A DNA stretch of 64,000 nt from Perilla frutescens (GCA_026008535.1 BRKX01000003.1:64009001-64073000); one strand, 5' to 3'. Counted from the stretch's first letter, positions 35,901 to 48,737 are shown. Notes: a model not told the origin generated them from the sequence alone. Numbers and translations: made by a program.

Positions 35901-38900
35901 TGAATCCCCTGCACAACGATCAAAACGATTATATGCAGTTTACGACCACATAAAAGTGATAGAACAGAATGCAGACTAATCCTACCTGCTCAACCTGTGG
36001 CTAAGAGCTCGTAGAGCTGCTGGTCTTCTGCCCCAGTTGTTCACACTAGACTGTGTTATGTCCTGAGCTATCTGCCTAAGTTGGCGAAGAGCCTGCATTA
36101 AGAGACAAGAAAAAAAAAACAGAAGGGCAACCATTATTTAGAGAAAAGACTAAGCATTATTTTTATCAAACTGTTTTATTGTGTCAAGAATGTAGCACAT
36201 AATTATTACAGCTGTTGTGATCCTTTGAGCAAGCACAGTGGACGATTCATAGAGTGGACGCAACACCTCAGGAACACTCCATGCCTGATAAATAAAATGG
36301 CAATACCAACATTTTAAGATGCAAACAAGCAAGTACAATAGGCAGTAATTCAAGTTTATTGTTTCTGTTATAAGACCATCAGAAAGACAGTGAGTAGAGC
36401 ATTTTGAGGAAAAGCTGTCCCAAACATAACTTTGTGCGCCCATGGTTTAAAAGATAACTCCACATGGCACCCATATTAATGTTCTTAAATATTCTTCTAC
36501 AGCATACTAAAGATGAATAAACTTCTCCATGACAGATGTGAAGTGTCAGAAATGGGAGATACAATTACCTCCAAATTCATGTGATCTACAATGTGGATGA
36601 TTGAGCCTCCTCCTTCACAAGGTCTGATGAGGTAACCACTAGGCAACATCTCAGCTCTCACGAAGTTCTGAACAGGTGGCATGCTTGGACCATTTTGGGT
36701 ATTGCTAAGTGACCTCTCACAGACCTGAGCACAGGTTGCAACCCGAAGTGATGCAAAATTTTAATCAAACCAATTTTCAGGATATAAAAATCACAAACCA
36801 TGGGTATAAAAGATTTTTTGAAGTTCACATACCACCAAACTGCCATCATCCATTACAGAGGTAAAGCGTAACAACCAAAAATCACGACCAGGCGCCAAAG
36901 TTGTTGGCGCATATAGCTAGATTTTCAAATTCATAGAAGCATTAGTAACATACAAGTAAGGCAATAACCAAATGATCCATATATAATAAAAGGCAAAGGC
37001 CAAACAAACGCCTAAACTATGCCCAATTCCACCTAGAAGTACGAATTATTTTTTAGCCCAAATACACGCCTAAATTATTTAAAAAGTACAATGGCCCTCA
37101 AACTATTCAAAAAGGAACAAATTGACACTTCCTGTTAACACCATTAGTTTTTTCCCTTAATTAAAATGTGTCAAGCTCAATTCAATCACCTATGAATGTC
37201 GATCGGGCAAATTGAAACGAGGCCAAATAACCCGGTTATGGAGTTTCAAACCGCTCTTTTAATTTCAAAATTCAACATCAAATCAGTATCAAAATTTAAA
37301 ATTTATTACGTAATACAAACACTCGTTATCGATATTTTTTCATGTAATTATTCTATCGTTTAATACCCGATTGACAAATTGAGAGTATAATTAGAAAGTT
37401 CATGACGAGAGGTTGCTAACCATACCACATTCCACGGTATCATCGTCCAAATCAATCATAATTAGGTTGAACAATTTATACGCATTTTATTTAACGGGAA
37501 AACAATCTGTGTTAAACGAAAAATGTGAATTTGGTATATTTTGAATAGTTGAGGTGGCCGATTGTATTTTTTAAATAGTTTAGGTGTGTATTTGGGCCAA
37601 AAAATAGTTGATACGTCTAGGTAGGACTTGGTATATATTTCGGGTGTTTATTTGACCATTTGCCCTATAATAAATAAATCTCTACCTGCATGTATAAAAG
37701 TTCTATGGTTCCACCATTGGCAGTGGGAAGCACGTTCACCACATCCACAGCACGGCAATCGCGAAACCATGAAGGTCGATCCTTCAGGATTTCTGCAACC
37801 TGGAACATATATTGGCAAAAAAACAGCACTCTTAAACCTAAACGAAGATGATACATCATACATGAGGAAGAAATGCGAAGTTGTGATCACAGAGATAGTG
37901 CACTTACTCTGGTGGGTTCTAGACCAACCAGACCGCAAGCTCGTGCTGCTACACCAGAGCAACCATGAGAAATAGCAACGATTCCAATGGAATCCGGACC
38001 AGGCTGGCCAAAATTTGCAAAAAAATAACTCAGTGGAAAAGCCAAGGCAAATTTGCAGCAAGCACAAAGGTATCTAGATGAAATATGTGAAATTTGAGCC
38101 AGCTATATTTAACTCTGTCATTTTTACACAGTCCATTTTTAGCTTATGAAACAGAGTGATGCCAATCCACAGGTTTACATAACATGAGGTAGCTTAGCAT
38201 TTCTGCAGACAAGGAAAGTTCAAGATAACCCGAATACCTTCATTCCAGGCATTTGGAGCCACTCAACAGCAGTTCCTGTGGCCTTTGAAAGAAACTCTGC
38301 TAAAGTTTCTTCTGCAATGGACAAAAGCCTGGGAAAATACAAACGGCAGATAGAAGAACTCTGTTAGCCAAACACTCAAAATTTTGGGTCATGCAGCACA
38401 ATAACAGCAGATATACTCTTACTTCCATCGTAAAAATGCCTAAACAATCATAACCCCCCTACTAACCCTGCAGGACTAGCATCCCTTGGCGGATGCTGTG
38501 GTGTCAAGTGGTGCTTTTGACCACTCGTCACCACTGATTCACAGCTTGTGTCTTTTGTAGTAAGTGGATTCTGCAAGGAAATGAAATAACCTTGTTAAAA
38601 CAACAATTTCATGAAACTAAGAATGCTGAGACCAGTTCCACGATTCTTACATTTGGTGTACGCTGGCGAAAGTAAGTGTTTTCATACACCAATTGTGATA
38701 CTTGTTTCTGCAACCTATCATTCTCCTCCATCATCAGTTTGTTCATTGCTGTCAGCTTCCTATTTACAGCTTGAAGCCTTGACGCTTCTTTTCTTTGCTT
38801 CTCTCGGCATCTGTATTTCAAAGAGAGTACAGTTCAAGATTCTGCCTTCCAAACACGAGAAACATAATTTAAAAAGGAACACAGTGAACATGCAATTTAT

Positions 38901-39305
38901 AAACCTTAGCTCCTGAACCAATAACCAACAAAAAAGAGAGAACTCTACAAATCCAACCCATAACCCAAATTCAATTGAAGCTTCCACATTACATGCCTCT
39001 CTAAAGACTCTCCACTACACTTACACAACAAATCAACTACAGTGCTGAAATCATCAACATTAAATCCTAAATAAATACCTTCTGTTCTGGAACCAGACTT
39101 TGATCTGCTTAGGTTCAATGTGGGATAAAATGGGGCACTCACGAATGAGCTGCTGGCGGCGCATGGAGCTCGGTTTAGGACAGTCATGATATAGCCTCTC
39201 AAGGGCTTCAACTTGCTCAGGCGTATAACGCACATACTTCCCATTATCCATAATCGCAGCAGCAGCAGCTGCCGCCTTGTTACTCTCTTTGCAAGACATT
39301 GACAT
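32921..39305 (-). CDS. HB8: Class III HD-ZIP transcription factor, ATHB8/ATHB15-like (845 aa, 18 exons)
   Basis: Exons on minus: 39305-39079, 38810-38651, 38570-38467, 38328-38238, 38003-37908, 37799-37686, 36916-36833, 36724-36569, 36284-36210, 36092-35986, 35908-35716, 35079-34894, 34766-34686, 34219-34085, 33998-33673, 33559-33454, 33319-33170, 33067-32921. They join in frame to 845 residues, the usual family length. In order: homeodomain (about residues 17-80, KQIKVWFQNRRCREKQRK), leucine zipper (KLTAMNKLMMEENDRLQKQV), START lipid-binding domain, and C-terminal MEKHLA region ending FVNWSFV. HD-ZIP III factors control vascular, meristem and adaxial leaf development in the nucleus and are limited by miR165/166, whose site is present. 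HHLTPQH, FSDEGWSLIDNDG and MTIAFQFAFESHMQENVAS are closer to ATHB8; the MSMSCKE start is closer to ATHB15, so orthology is not fully settled. One intron has a GC donor. Confidence 0.96.
34767..34893 (-). other. GC-AG intron of the HD-ZIP III gene
   Basis: After HEE the transcript reads GAG|GCAAGT. The only junction that continues the conserved protein (LLEVIKLEG) uses a GC donor with the strong GCAAGT consensus and a normal AG acceptor at 34767. Confidence 0.9.
36991..37665. mobile_element. MULE-type MITE in intron 6 of the HD-ZIP III gene
   Basis: TATAATAAA is directly repeated at 36982-36990 and 37666-37674 (9 bp, perfect). Inverted arms of about 130 bp share 'cccaaatacac.cctaaa.tattt' and 'ggcaaa'. 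It explains why intron 6 is by far the largest intron (769 bp). Confidence 0.88.
37994..38247 (-). promoter_or_regulatory. miR165/166 target site split by an intron
   Basis: Exon 4 ends CCTGGAATGAAG (to 38238) and exon 5 begins CCTGGTCCGGA (from 38003). Only the spliced mRNA contains the 21-base site complementary to miR165/166, at the conserved place encoding PGMKPGP just before the START domain. Confidence 0.95.
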
Positions 39306-40215
39306 ATCCCACAATCACAACCTTAACTAATTCGAACTATGAATCAATCCTCAACCCTCCAAAACAGAAATTCTTTTCACTTTACTTTACTACAAGAAAA
39401 GGCTTTCTGCAAGAACCCATTTTTCGAACATAATCCAATCATTATAAGACCTCAAGCATAAATCCTTAAGTATGCTTTGCTAATGAACGACTATCCTACG
39501 ATCAAAGAGCACAGAAGTGTAGAATATTCCCAATGGATTCTTTATACGGAGGATTCTGCACGTATATAATTTAATTTTGATCAAGGAAAGCATGAAACTT
39601 GGTGCGAAAAAAAAAAGATTGCTGAAACGAAACGGTGACTAATTCCTTCCTGTACCAACGCAAGAAAACAAAGCTCCTAGAATGGAATCACACTAGCACA
39701 GTAACGAAATCAAGAAACACTTATTTCTTATCTCCATTTCTTGAATCCACCAAACGTTCCTCCAATCCCACCAATTTTCCTTCATAATAGTTTACTGAAT
39801 AACCCAACAACAATCTTATTTCATGCAAAGATCGAAGCTTCGAGCCTCACTGTCCGAATCCAAAGAGAAATAAGCAAACCACGAATAGCTTTTCATAGCT
39901 GTTTTCAAGATTCTTCTTCCCCTGGTCTGACAGCCAAGACTTTCTTCAATCAGTAGAGATTATCGTGTCATGCAAACACATAGACATACTTATAATTCTA
40001 GAAACATATAAAACTGGAAAAAGGAAAATATGGATCTGGGGTTTTCGAAATGAAAGCTAAAAATGAGTTGGTGGTGAAGAAAACAGAAGGGAAAAGAGGA
40101 AGAGGCCAGATAGTGCTTGGTGGAGCCTTTTAGATTTTTCTGATTGGTTTGCGTTTTCAGGATTGGTTTTTATTTCAGTATGTTGTTTCCATCCATTGGC
40201 TCCTTAGCTTTTACT

Positions 40216-40278
<63 letters not shown>

Positions 40279-40810
40279 CTGTGCAGAGCAGGCAGACTGG
40301 ATTTGGAATATTTGATGAATGGGACTCTCGCCAGGACTATTCTGTCCTCTCCATGGAGTCACTATTACAGAAACATTAATCACCCCTCCCCTCAATTTTT
40401 CATAGATTTAGATTTACTGCTCCACCAAAATACCTTGTTATTTTTGTACACACAAAACATGCATAAATATATTTCTAATAGTTCACACGCACCTACATCC
40501 ATACATATCGGTGGTTACTAGTTACCGCGGGTTTCGTCATCCAACGAAATGATAGCCTACTGTAAAATTTTATTGGATGTGATTTTCTATGAAATCTTTT
40601 TCTTGATATGCAAGAACTGAGGCCTGCTTCTGAATTGTGTTGAATACTAGCTACATGCATTAATTGGAACAATATTAGTAAAAAAACAGACCAATAAAAT
40701 TAGGATGAGTGGCAAGAACGTAAAATATTAGAATGGGAGTGGCATAAACGATAAATATATGGAGGAGAAAATGAAGAGCAAGAAAAAGAGGAGGGATGGC
40801 GAGGGAAGAC

Positions 40811-40856
<46 letters not shown>

Positions 40857-41343
40857 ATCATCATGAGGGTTCTGCATGCGTCTCCTCGATTCTACTTCGC
40901 TGCTCTCTTTATTACACCTTTTTACAGTATAATTTATTATCCTTATTTTTGAGGAAAATATAGTTAGCAATATTTAAAAGATGGAAATACCCACGTAAAG
41001 TGAGTTTGAGAACTTTTTTCTGCAACCCTTTTTAAGCAAGTTTTTACTCTCTAATCGGAATTGATAGAATATGATTTTCCTTGGTTTGATTTTTGAATGA
41101 GCTGCTTCGATGCTTAGGTGGCATAATCATTTTTTATATTAACTGTATCTCACACCAATCGTGTATCTATTATATATATATTGCAAAATTTATCTGCATT
41201 TAGCACAATTTTTTTGAACTCAAATAAACATTATCATTCAGAAGAGTAAATACAAAATGACCACAAGGTAAGATACTCAAACCAATAATATGGAATAGAA
41301 AACTCACAAACAACCATGGCAAATGACAAGACGATGAGCTACA
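39306..41343. promoter_or_regulatory. Upstream region of the HD-ZIP III gene with (CT)n/(GA)n tracts
   Basis: It contains the leader and promoter of the minus-strand gene; the TATA box and transcription start are not obvious. A pure (CT)n run at about 40221-40274 (GA on the gene strand, about 920 bp upstream of the ATG) and a (GA)n run at 40815-40853 are prominent. Open frames across them are repeat-driven. Confidence 0.6.
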
Positions 41344-42300
41344 ATTAGGAATGGCAATGGGTGGGGTGTTACGATATCCATCCTCATATTTGTATTTTAA
41401 AAAAATATTCGTACTCATGCTCATATCTGTTGGGTAATAACTTTTATGCCCACACTCATATATTTTGGGTTCTTAACTACTCATTAAGGATGATAATCGG
41501 GTACGGCGGGCACGGATAGTGACTATCCATGCTCGTACCCGCGAGCGAAGGCCGTACCCGCCACCCGCGACGGGTACCTTCTGCCACCCACACCCGCTAC
41601 CCACGGATACCCGCCACCCATCGGGTATCCGCCAACCCGGCCGCCACCCGCGAATCATAATTTAAATCTAAATTAATGACAAATTTAACATAAATAAAAA
41701 ATTCACCACAAATCACATTGTTCAAATCCACATATTTCATCAAAGTTCAAATCCATAAATCACAATCACAAAGTTCAAATCCATAGTTAATATCAAAATT
41801 CATCAACTAAAATTCAAAGTTCAAATTTAAAATCTAATAAAGTTATATCATTCCAAGTCCACGGTTGAAATAGAACATGTTATATCATTTATTTATTTAT
41901 TTATTTATGGGCCTTTAATTTTTGAAATAGAATAAAGTTATATCATTCCAAGTTATATCATTTATTTATGGGCCTTTAATTTTTTATGGCTCGATTATTA
42001 TAACTGCAATTGAACTATACGGGTAGTCAGGTATTTCGCGAGTATTTTCGCGGGTATTTTTCACGGGTTTCACGGGTACGGATAGTAATTATCCAAACCC
42101 ATACCCGCGAACTAAATGGATAGTGAATTCTAACCACGAAGCTACCCGTGGATACCAAATGCCCCTCAAACCCGCACCTATTAGGGTCGGGTACCCGCGG
42201 GTAAATTGCCATCCCTACTACTCATACTTGTACTCATTACCCGTATTTTAATTAAATAATATTTCTCTTATGTAATACACGAGAAACGTTTTATAGTATT
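41344..42300. mobile_element. Older hAT-like element remnant, interrupted
   Basis: It begins near 41346 with 'aggaatggcaatgggtgggg' and contains 'ctcat..tactcat' repeats on both sides of the insertion at 41485-42217 (for example 'actcatacttgtactcatta' after it). The right end is not identifiable. Confidence 0.5.
41485..42217. mobile_element. Non-autonomous hAT element with 8-bp target duplication
   Basis: CTACTCAT is repeated at 41477-41484 and 42218-42225. The ends are TAAGGATGATAATC and, inverted, TAGGGATGGCAATT. The terminal parts are rich in CGGGTA/ACCCGC units; the middle (41660-41990) is AT-rich. Confidence 0.88.
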
Positions 42301-42814
42301 TAATAAATTTTAAAATATTTTTATAAGCTCAAATAAAAAATTGTAATTATATATATTATGTGTATGATTAAATATATATGAAAAATATATTGAATACGAA
42401 ACGTAATCTATATAGATGATGAAGTAAAATAATTATTTGTTTTTAAAAAGAGAAAAAAAAGGACTAAATTTTGTTTATACATTCTCTATTTTTATCATTT
42501 CTATATAATATAATTTTGGATAGATAATAAATAAATAATTAAATATTTTTTAATGTATATATCATTATGAACATCTTCTTAAGGATAGTAAGCAGAAAAT
42601 TAATAATATAACTTTTTTGATAAATTTAATGATATTTTTCTATAATTTTTCAAACATACTTATATTTGTCTTTTTTGTCATATACTTTTAAGAATATATA
42701 TATATATATATATATATAGTTGTATTTTATGTAGGATATATCACATAAGTTTTATAAGCATTTATTTATCAAGTCTATAATATATATAAGAATAAATAAT
42801 TAACATAAGTTATA
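42226..42814. other. AT-rich intergenic DNA
   Basis: Nothing beyond the hAT remnant tail and a TA run near 42696. Confidence 0.5.
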
Positions 42815-42989
42815 AATTAATATGCGGAAATAGATAAAAGTAGACAAAAGTAAATAGTGATTGAAAAAAAATAACTTTTAAAAACAGGTAGTTTGGTGGG
42901 CAATTTGTACTATAACACACTTGGTCCCCACACTCAATCATTGACTCAGTGTACTTTTGTCAGAGCATTATCAATCAATACACAACCCT

Positions 42990-45245
42990 AAACCCGAAAT
43001 CCTAATCTTCAAGCTACGATTAAATAAACCAAGCCTCGATTAATTAAAATAAGCTACGATTAAATAAAAGAAGGCCTCGATTAATTTTCAAGCAGCCACG
43101 ATTAAATGAAATGAAAACCTCGATTATTCAAAGCTAATCAAGGCCTCGATTAAATGAAATGAAGGCCTCGATTAACTTTGATCAATCGAGGCCTTCATCT
43201 CATTTAATCGTGGCCTTAATTGATCAAAGTTAATCGAGGCCTTCATCTCATTTAATCGTGACCTCGATTAACTTAGATTGTGACAAGGTCACGGAGGCCT
43301 CGATTAAGTTTAATTAATTGTGGTTCATTTTAATTGTTATGAGCAGCCACGATTAATGAAGGCCTCGATTAAATTGAATGGTCATCTATTAATTTTGATT
43401 AATCGTGGATTTTTTGTAAATTGATTAAATTGAATGATCCACGATTAATTGAGACGAATGTCTGGATTAATTGTGGCTTTTTGTATGATCCACGATTAAT
43501 TTAACAAATAGGCCATGATTAATGTTTATAAATAATCATGGCTTTTTTATAATCCACGATTAATTTTACCAAAAAGCCACGATTAAATTGATTGATCCAC
43601 GATTAACGGAGGCAATGTATTACATTTATCGTGGATCACTCAATTTAATTAAGGCTCATTAAAACTTAATCGAGGGTTTTTTTTGTTATGAGCCAAGATT
43701 AATCGTGACTTTTATTGAGTGCATTTATTTCTTGTGTAAATGAGATAGTTACTGATCTTCATTAAATAAAAAGAATGGGAAGTTAATGAGCTTCATTAAA
43801 TAAAAAGTAGGGGAATGTAGTAATTTGTTGACCGAATTCAATATATGGTTTTATTGTTGTGTACAGAGGTAGGTAAATTTTTTGAATAAATAGACAAGAA
43901 CACTTGAGCTTATTCACAATACAATAAAATTTAGAGAAATTTTTTTTTGGAACAAGGGGAGAATTTTTTTCCTTTGGAACAAGGGTGCGAAAGTTTCATT
44001 CATCAAGAAGAAAGCAGTGCTTCGTTTCCATCATTTTTCAAATGTACATTTTGTACTGTTTATTTTCGTGAAATTCTTTTATAAATATTTCTTGTTTTGA
44101 TTATATTGCATATGTGTTGTTAGAAAATAGGCGAGAGGGAGAGATATGCATGTAATAGCCTTTAATTACATTAATAATAGACTTTAAAAGCTAAATATTA
44201 TGTTAATCGTGGCTTATTATGTTAATCGCGGCTTATTATGTTAATCGATGCTTATATTGCGTTAATCGTGACATTTGAAAATAATCGAGAATAATTTAAA
44301 ATTAATTGTGGCTAATTTTAACTTAATCGTGGATAATTTAAAATTAATCGTGACAATGTTTAAACTTAATCATGGAAAATTGAAAATTAATCGAGGCTTG
44401 TTTAGAAATAATCGTGGCTCTTTGTAAAATTAATCATGACTTTTTTTAACTTTATTGATGCCTTATTTTAAATTAATTGTGACTTATGAAATTAATCGTG
44501 ACAATGTTTAAATTTTAATCGTGGATAATTTAAAATTAGTCGAAGCTCCTTTTATATTAATTGAGGCTTGTTTAGAAATAATCGTGGCTATTTGTAAAAT
44601 TAATTGTGACTTTTTTAACTTAATCGGGGCTCATTTTAAATTTAATAGAGGGATAATTTAAATTACAATTAATCGAGGCATAGTTTAAAATTAATCGAGG
44701 CTATTATAATTAATCGAGGCATTTTTAAATTAATCGAGGATAATTTTAAATTAATCGATGCTCCTTTTAAATTAATCAAGGTTTGTTTTAGAAATAATCA
44801 TGGCTATTTGAACTATTAATGGTGACTTTTTTTAACTTAATCGAGGCTCATTTTAAATTTAATCGAGGCATAATTTAAATTACAATTAATTAATACATAG
44901 TTGAAAATTAATCGATGCTAATAGAATTAATCGATGCTTAAATTATAATTAATCGAGGCATAGTTTAACTTAATCGAGGCATAGTTTAAATAAAACGATG
45001 TTTCTTTTAAATTAATCAATGTTCTTTTCAAACTTAGTCGTGGCCTTTATTAGTCTTGGCTTTTTTTTTTATTGATCCTGACTTCGTTTTAAATTAATCG
45101 TAGCTTTAGCTTGTAGGGTTTAGGGTTTAATCGTGGCCTCTATTAATCGTGACTTCTTCTAGGGTTTAGGGTTTAATCATGGTTTTTTAGGGTTTAGGAT
45201 TTAGGTTTTAGGGTTTAATAGGTTTAGTGTTGTTCTTAGGGTTTA
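42990..45245. repeat. TTAATCG(A/T)GGC motif array, left arm of MULE-2
   Basis: From 43010 to 43160 the motif runs as 'cctcgattaa'/'ccacgattaa'. After an inversion centre near 43180 it runs as 'taatcgaggc'/'taatcgtggc' at roughly 20-35-bp spacing up to 45180. Around the centre, inverted segments (aaggcctcgattaa / ttaatcgaggcctt) form a potential hairpin. The array ends in repeated 'tagggtttagggttta' (45110-45240). Motif copies contain one CpG, often decayed to 'ttaattgtgg' or 'ttaatcatgg'. Confidence 0.93.
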
Positions 45246-45251
45246 ATAGGT

Positions 45252-48200
45252 TTTAGGATTTTTTTTTAACAAAACACCCCTAAGGGTGGGGCATTCGGCA
45301 CCATGCCCAACCTGTCAATAAAACAAAATAAATCGTCTCATACAGCGTCACGGGCGGGATATGTCCCAAAAGTAAACATATCCCTAATCAAGAACTGTAA
45401 CCTGTAACAGAAAAACTAGCACATGGAGATGCAATCACAAACTGAGAGCTATCTCCAAAACCCAAAACAAAACAAAGATGTGGAGCACAGTAAAAAACAA
45501 ACTGATACTCCAAACAACTGAAAATAAACCATAAATAAAACAAGCAGCAAAGAAGCCTCATCATCTAACTATATCGGAATCTGAATTTGGGATAACCCAA
45601 CTGATCCATCCTCACAAGGGAGAGCAAATATGGTGGAGCTGAGACATCATCATAAAATGTAAGGACAGAGGTTTGAGCCTCTCTGTCTTCCAGGAAATCA
45701 GCAGCCCGATTACCCTCACGATGAATATGAGAGAACTGAACATGCCTGCCATGACAAAGCAATCTGATGGATGTGAGAGTGTGACGAATCACAGCCGACC
45801 CGGAGTGACTCGACTACAAAACATAAATCAAAGAAGCAGCATCCATCTCGATCCATATGTGGTCCGAATACTGTGTCGCCAATCGAAATCCATGGAGCAG
45901 AGCCTGACACTCTGCATCAAAGCTAGAAACTGCCCTCAGGGGTGTGCAGAAAACAGCAAGTAATGACTCGGCATGATCACGAACAAGACCTCCACCACCA
46001 CCAGCCATCTGCAGATCAGTCGAGAAAGATCCATCGGTGTTGAGCTTTACCTAGGGTGCCTCGGGAGGCCGCCACGACACCATTTGAGATCGGAGAGATC
46101 TCGGAATGGGATCAGTGACGGGCATAAAAGGTACCTGAGGATAAGAACCTAAACAATGATGAGTAAGGAGCTTCCCGACTATGACAAGGATGTAGAGATG
46201 GTGTTGTACCTGCCAAACAATATGAGAAACAAGGAAAGAAACACCGCGATGCTTGTGGTTGTTCCTCTCCGTCCAAATAAACCAAAGAGCCAAACATGGT
46301 ATCAGAAAACTAATGTGCTTCGACGAGGATCGTGGAAACAACCCCCGCCAAAAGCCCAGTGTATGTGCAAGATCGTGTATGAGTGGTGCAGAGACATTAA
46401 ACCAATTCGCAACATATGTCCAAACCGATTTCGCAGACTTAGACCAAAGAAAAATATGCTCAACAGACTCGACCTGTGGAGACACACAATACTAACAACG
46501 TGACACAAGATGAATACGATGGGACTAAAGCTTAACATCAACAGGGACATGATTATGCAAGAGATGCCAAAGGAAAACAGAAATGGTGGGAGTCAAGCAA
46601 TCATGCCAAATGGCCCCAAAAATAGCCCGTTCAGGACACCGGTACCTGACCTAATCCCAAGTAGATGTCAAAGAGAACTCACCAATAGATGTCAAATTCC
46701 ACCGCATGCTATCCCTCTCACCCCATAGCACAGGAGTCCGGCTCAATAAAGCAATCAAATCAAGAGACAAAGCATAATGGGCATGTAAAGCATGTAAATG
46801 AGACAACGACCAAGACTCATCAATCAAATACCAGTCAACATGCACATGATCAAAAATAGTAGCAGGGAAATAAGAAAAAAGAGGAACATCCTCAAACCAC
46901 ACATCATCCCAGAAACTAACCTGATTATCGGACCCCAGAGACCAACTGATATGCTCCTGCGCTTGCGCACCAACCCAGACAATCCTCTTCCAAACCTAAC
47001 TGTCATGATGACCAATAGGAACCCGCTCAGGATAAAAGCCACCACTGCAGTACTTAGCCCACACATAGCGAGCCCAAAGAGATTCCTGGCCTCTGAATCT
47101 CCACCACAACTTCCAACTGAAAACTGTAACCAAATCAGCAAATCGATGGATACCCAGACCACCCTCTGACACAGACAAACAAATATGCTCCCAACTAATC
47201 CACTGTATCTTCTTCTTCTCACCCACGAAACCCCAAAAGAACCTGGCAATCATCTGCTCGAGCTGATGCAAGACCCCTTGAGAAGGTTCCATGACCTGGA
47301 AGATGTGAAGCGACACCATAGCTAGGGTGCTCTTGATCAGAGCCAGACGACCACCAAAAGAAAGATGCTGATGAGACCAACTATGAATTCGGGCGCTCAT
47401 GCACTGTTTGAGAGGCAAGAAGAGTGAATTCTTCAAGAATCCTCTATAAATGGGAATACCGAGATAAGTGAAAGGTAAAGACCCTCGCTGATAGCCACAA
47501 ACAGACTGAATCGGCTGCTTCCAAACAATAACAAAATTCTCCATGATGTAGAAGTTGCACTTACCCCGATTCATAAATTGACCGGAAACCGCAGAATAAT
47601 GATTCAAACAATCCACCAGCTTACTCAGACTCCCCGGCGCCGCTCTAGTGAAGATAATAATGGCATCTGCATAAGAGAGGTGAGAGACATGGAAGCCTAT
47701 CTTCGTCGTCCTGAAGAGCATAACCGGATCCCCATAGATAAGCATGTCCAAACTCCGAGGCAAATAATCCGCAGCAAGTACAAAAAGAGAGGGTGAAAGA
47801 GGGTCACCCTATCTCAATCCTCGAGAAGAAGGAAAGAAACCAGTTGGAGCACCATTCACGAGAATCGAGAACCAACAATCCCGAATACACCTGCTGATCA
47901 TATCAACCCACTGCTCCGGAAAACCCATATGTCTAAGCATACCCAACAAAAAAGACCATTGAACCCGATCATACGCCTTCACCATATCAAGCTTAAGAGC
48001 GACATTGGGGACATCCCGACTGATGTGAAGATCCCCAATCATCTCCTAAGCCAACAAGACATTATCACTGAGCAGACGACCCTAAACTAAACCACTCTGA
48101 TTCGGAGACAACACAACAGGCAAGAAAGGAGCCAACCTAGCAGTCAGAATCTTCGTGATAATCTTATTGGTCACGTTGCACAGACTGATCGGATGAAACT

Positions 48201-48737
48201 CGGCCTAGGTAGTCGGCCTCTCCTTCTTTGGCAGAAGGACAATCGTGGTGGCAGTGAAGCTGCGCGGCATGTGAGCTCCTGAAAAAAAATCAACAACCGC
48301 ACCCACCACATCAATACCGACAAAATCCCAACAGTGCTCAAAAAACAGAAAAGTAAAACCATCCGGCCCGGACACACTGTCTCCACTGATCCCAAAAATA
48401 GTTGCTCTGATCTCATCCACATTCAGCACTCTTCATAACCCATTAGTATCCATATCCTGTGGAATCTTCTGCAAGCAATCAAAATCAGGCTCGGCAAGCT
48501 CAGAAATATCAGAAGTCAACAGCCTCTGAAAGAAACAAGCAGCAGATGCTCTAATCCCGACATCATCCTCAATCAGACGTCCATCGTCCTCAATAACATG
48601 AATCCGAGACTTGCACCGCTTCTGCTTCACCCATCCCTGAAAAAACTCTGAATTCCGCTCACCCTCAGCAGCCCATCTGACCACCGCCTTCTGCTTCCAG
48701 AAATGCTCCTCCATTCTCGTCCTCAGCACATACTGAG
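45252..48737 (-). mobile_element. LINE (non-LTR retrotransposon), 5'-truncated, inserted in MULE-2
   Basis: The minus-strand element ends in a poly-A (T run near 45254-45263 on plus) and starts abruptly at about 48737, inside the region before reverse transcriptase. No endonuclease or ORF1 is present, so it is truncated at its 5' end as usual for LINEs. No clear target duplication could be defined because the flanks are motif array. Confidence 0.9.
45565..48735 (-). pseudogene. LINE reverse transcriptase, zf-RVT and RNase H remnant
   Basis: Read on minus, the pre-RT segment has FWKQKAVVRWAAEGERNSEFF (near 48690). RT follows, with GISGDSVSGPDGFTFLFF (48380), KLDMVKAYDRVQWSFLLGML (47990) and RGLR, stop, GDPLSP (47810). 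The catalytic box reads SYADAIIIF (47670), where functional LINEs have YADD, so an essential Asp is Ala. A zf-RVT-like region (46550-46050) and an RNase H-like end with EMDAASLIYVL and HIHREGNRAADFL follow. In-frame stops near 48207, 48105, 48049, 47810 and 45815 mostly replace expected Gln or Trp. Confidence 0.9.

Noticed and set aside
40144..40521. Two plus-strand frames and a minus-strand frame near 40.2 kb
   Set aside because: They are created by the (CT)n tract; no domain and located in the upstream region of the HD-ZIP III gene.
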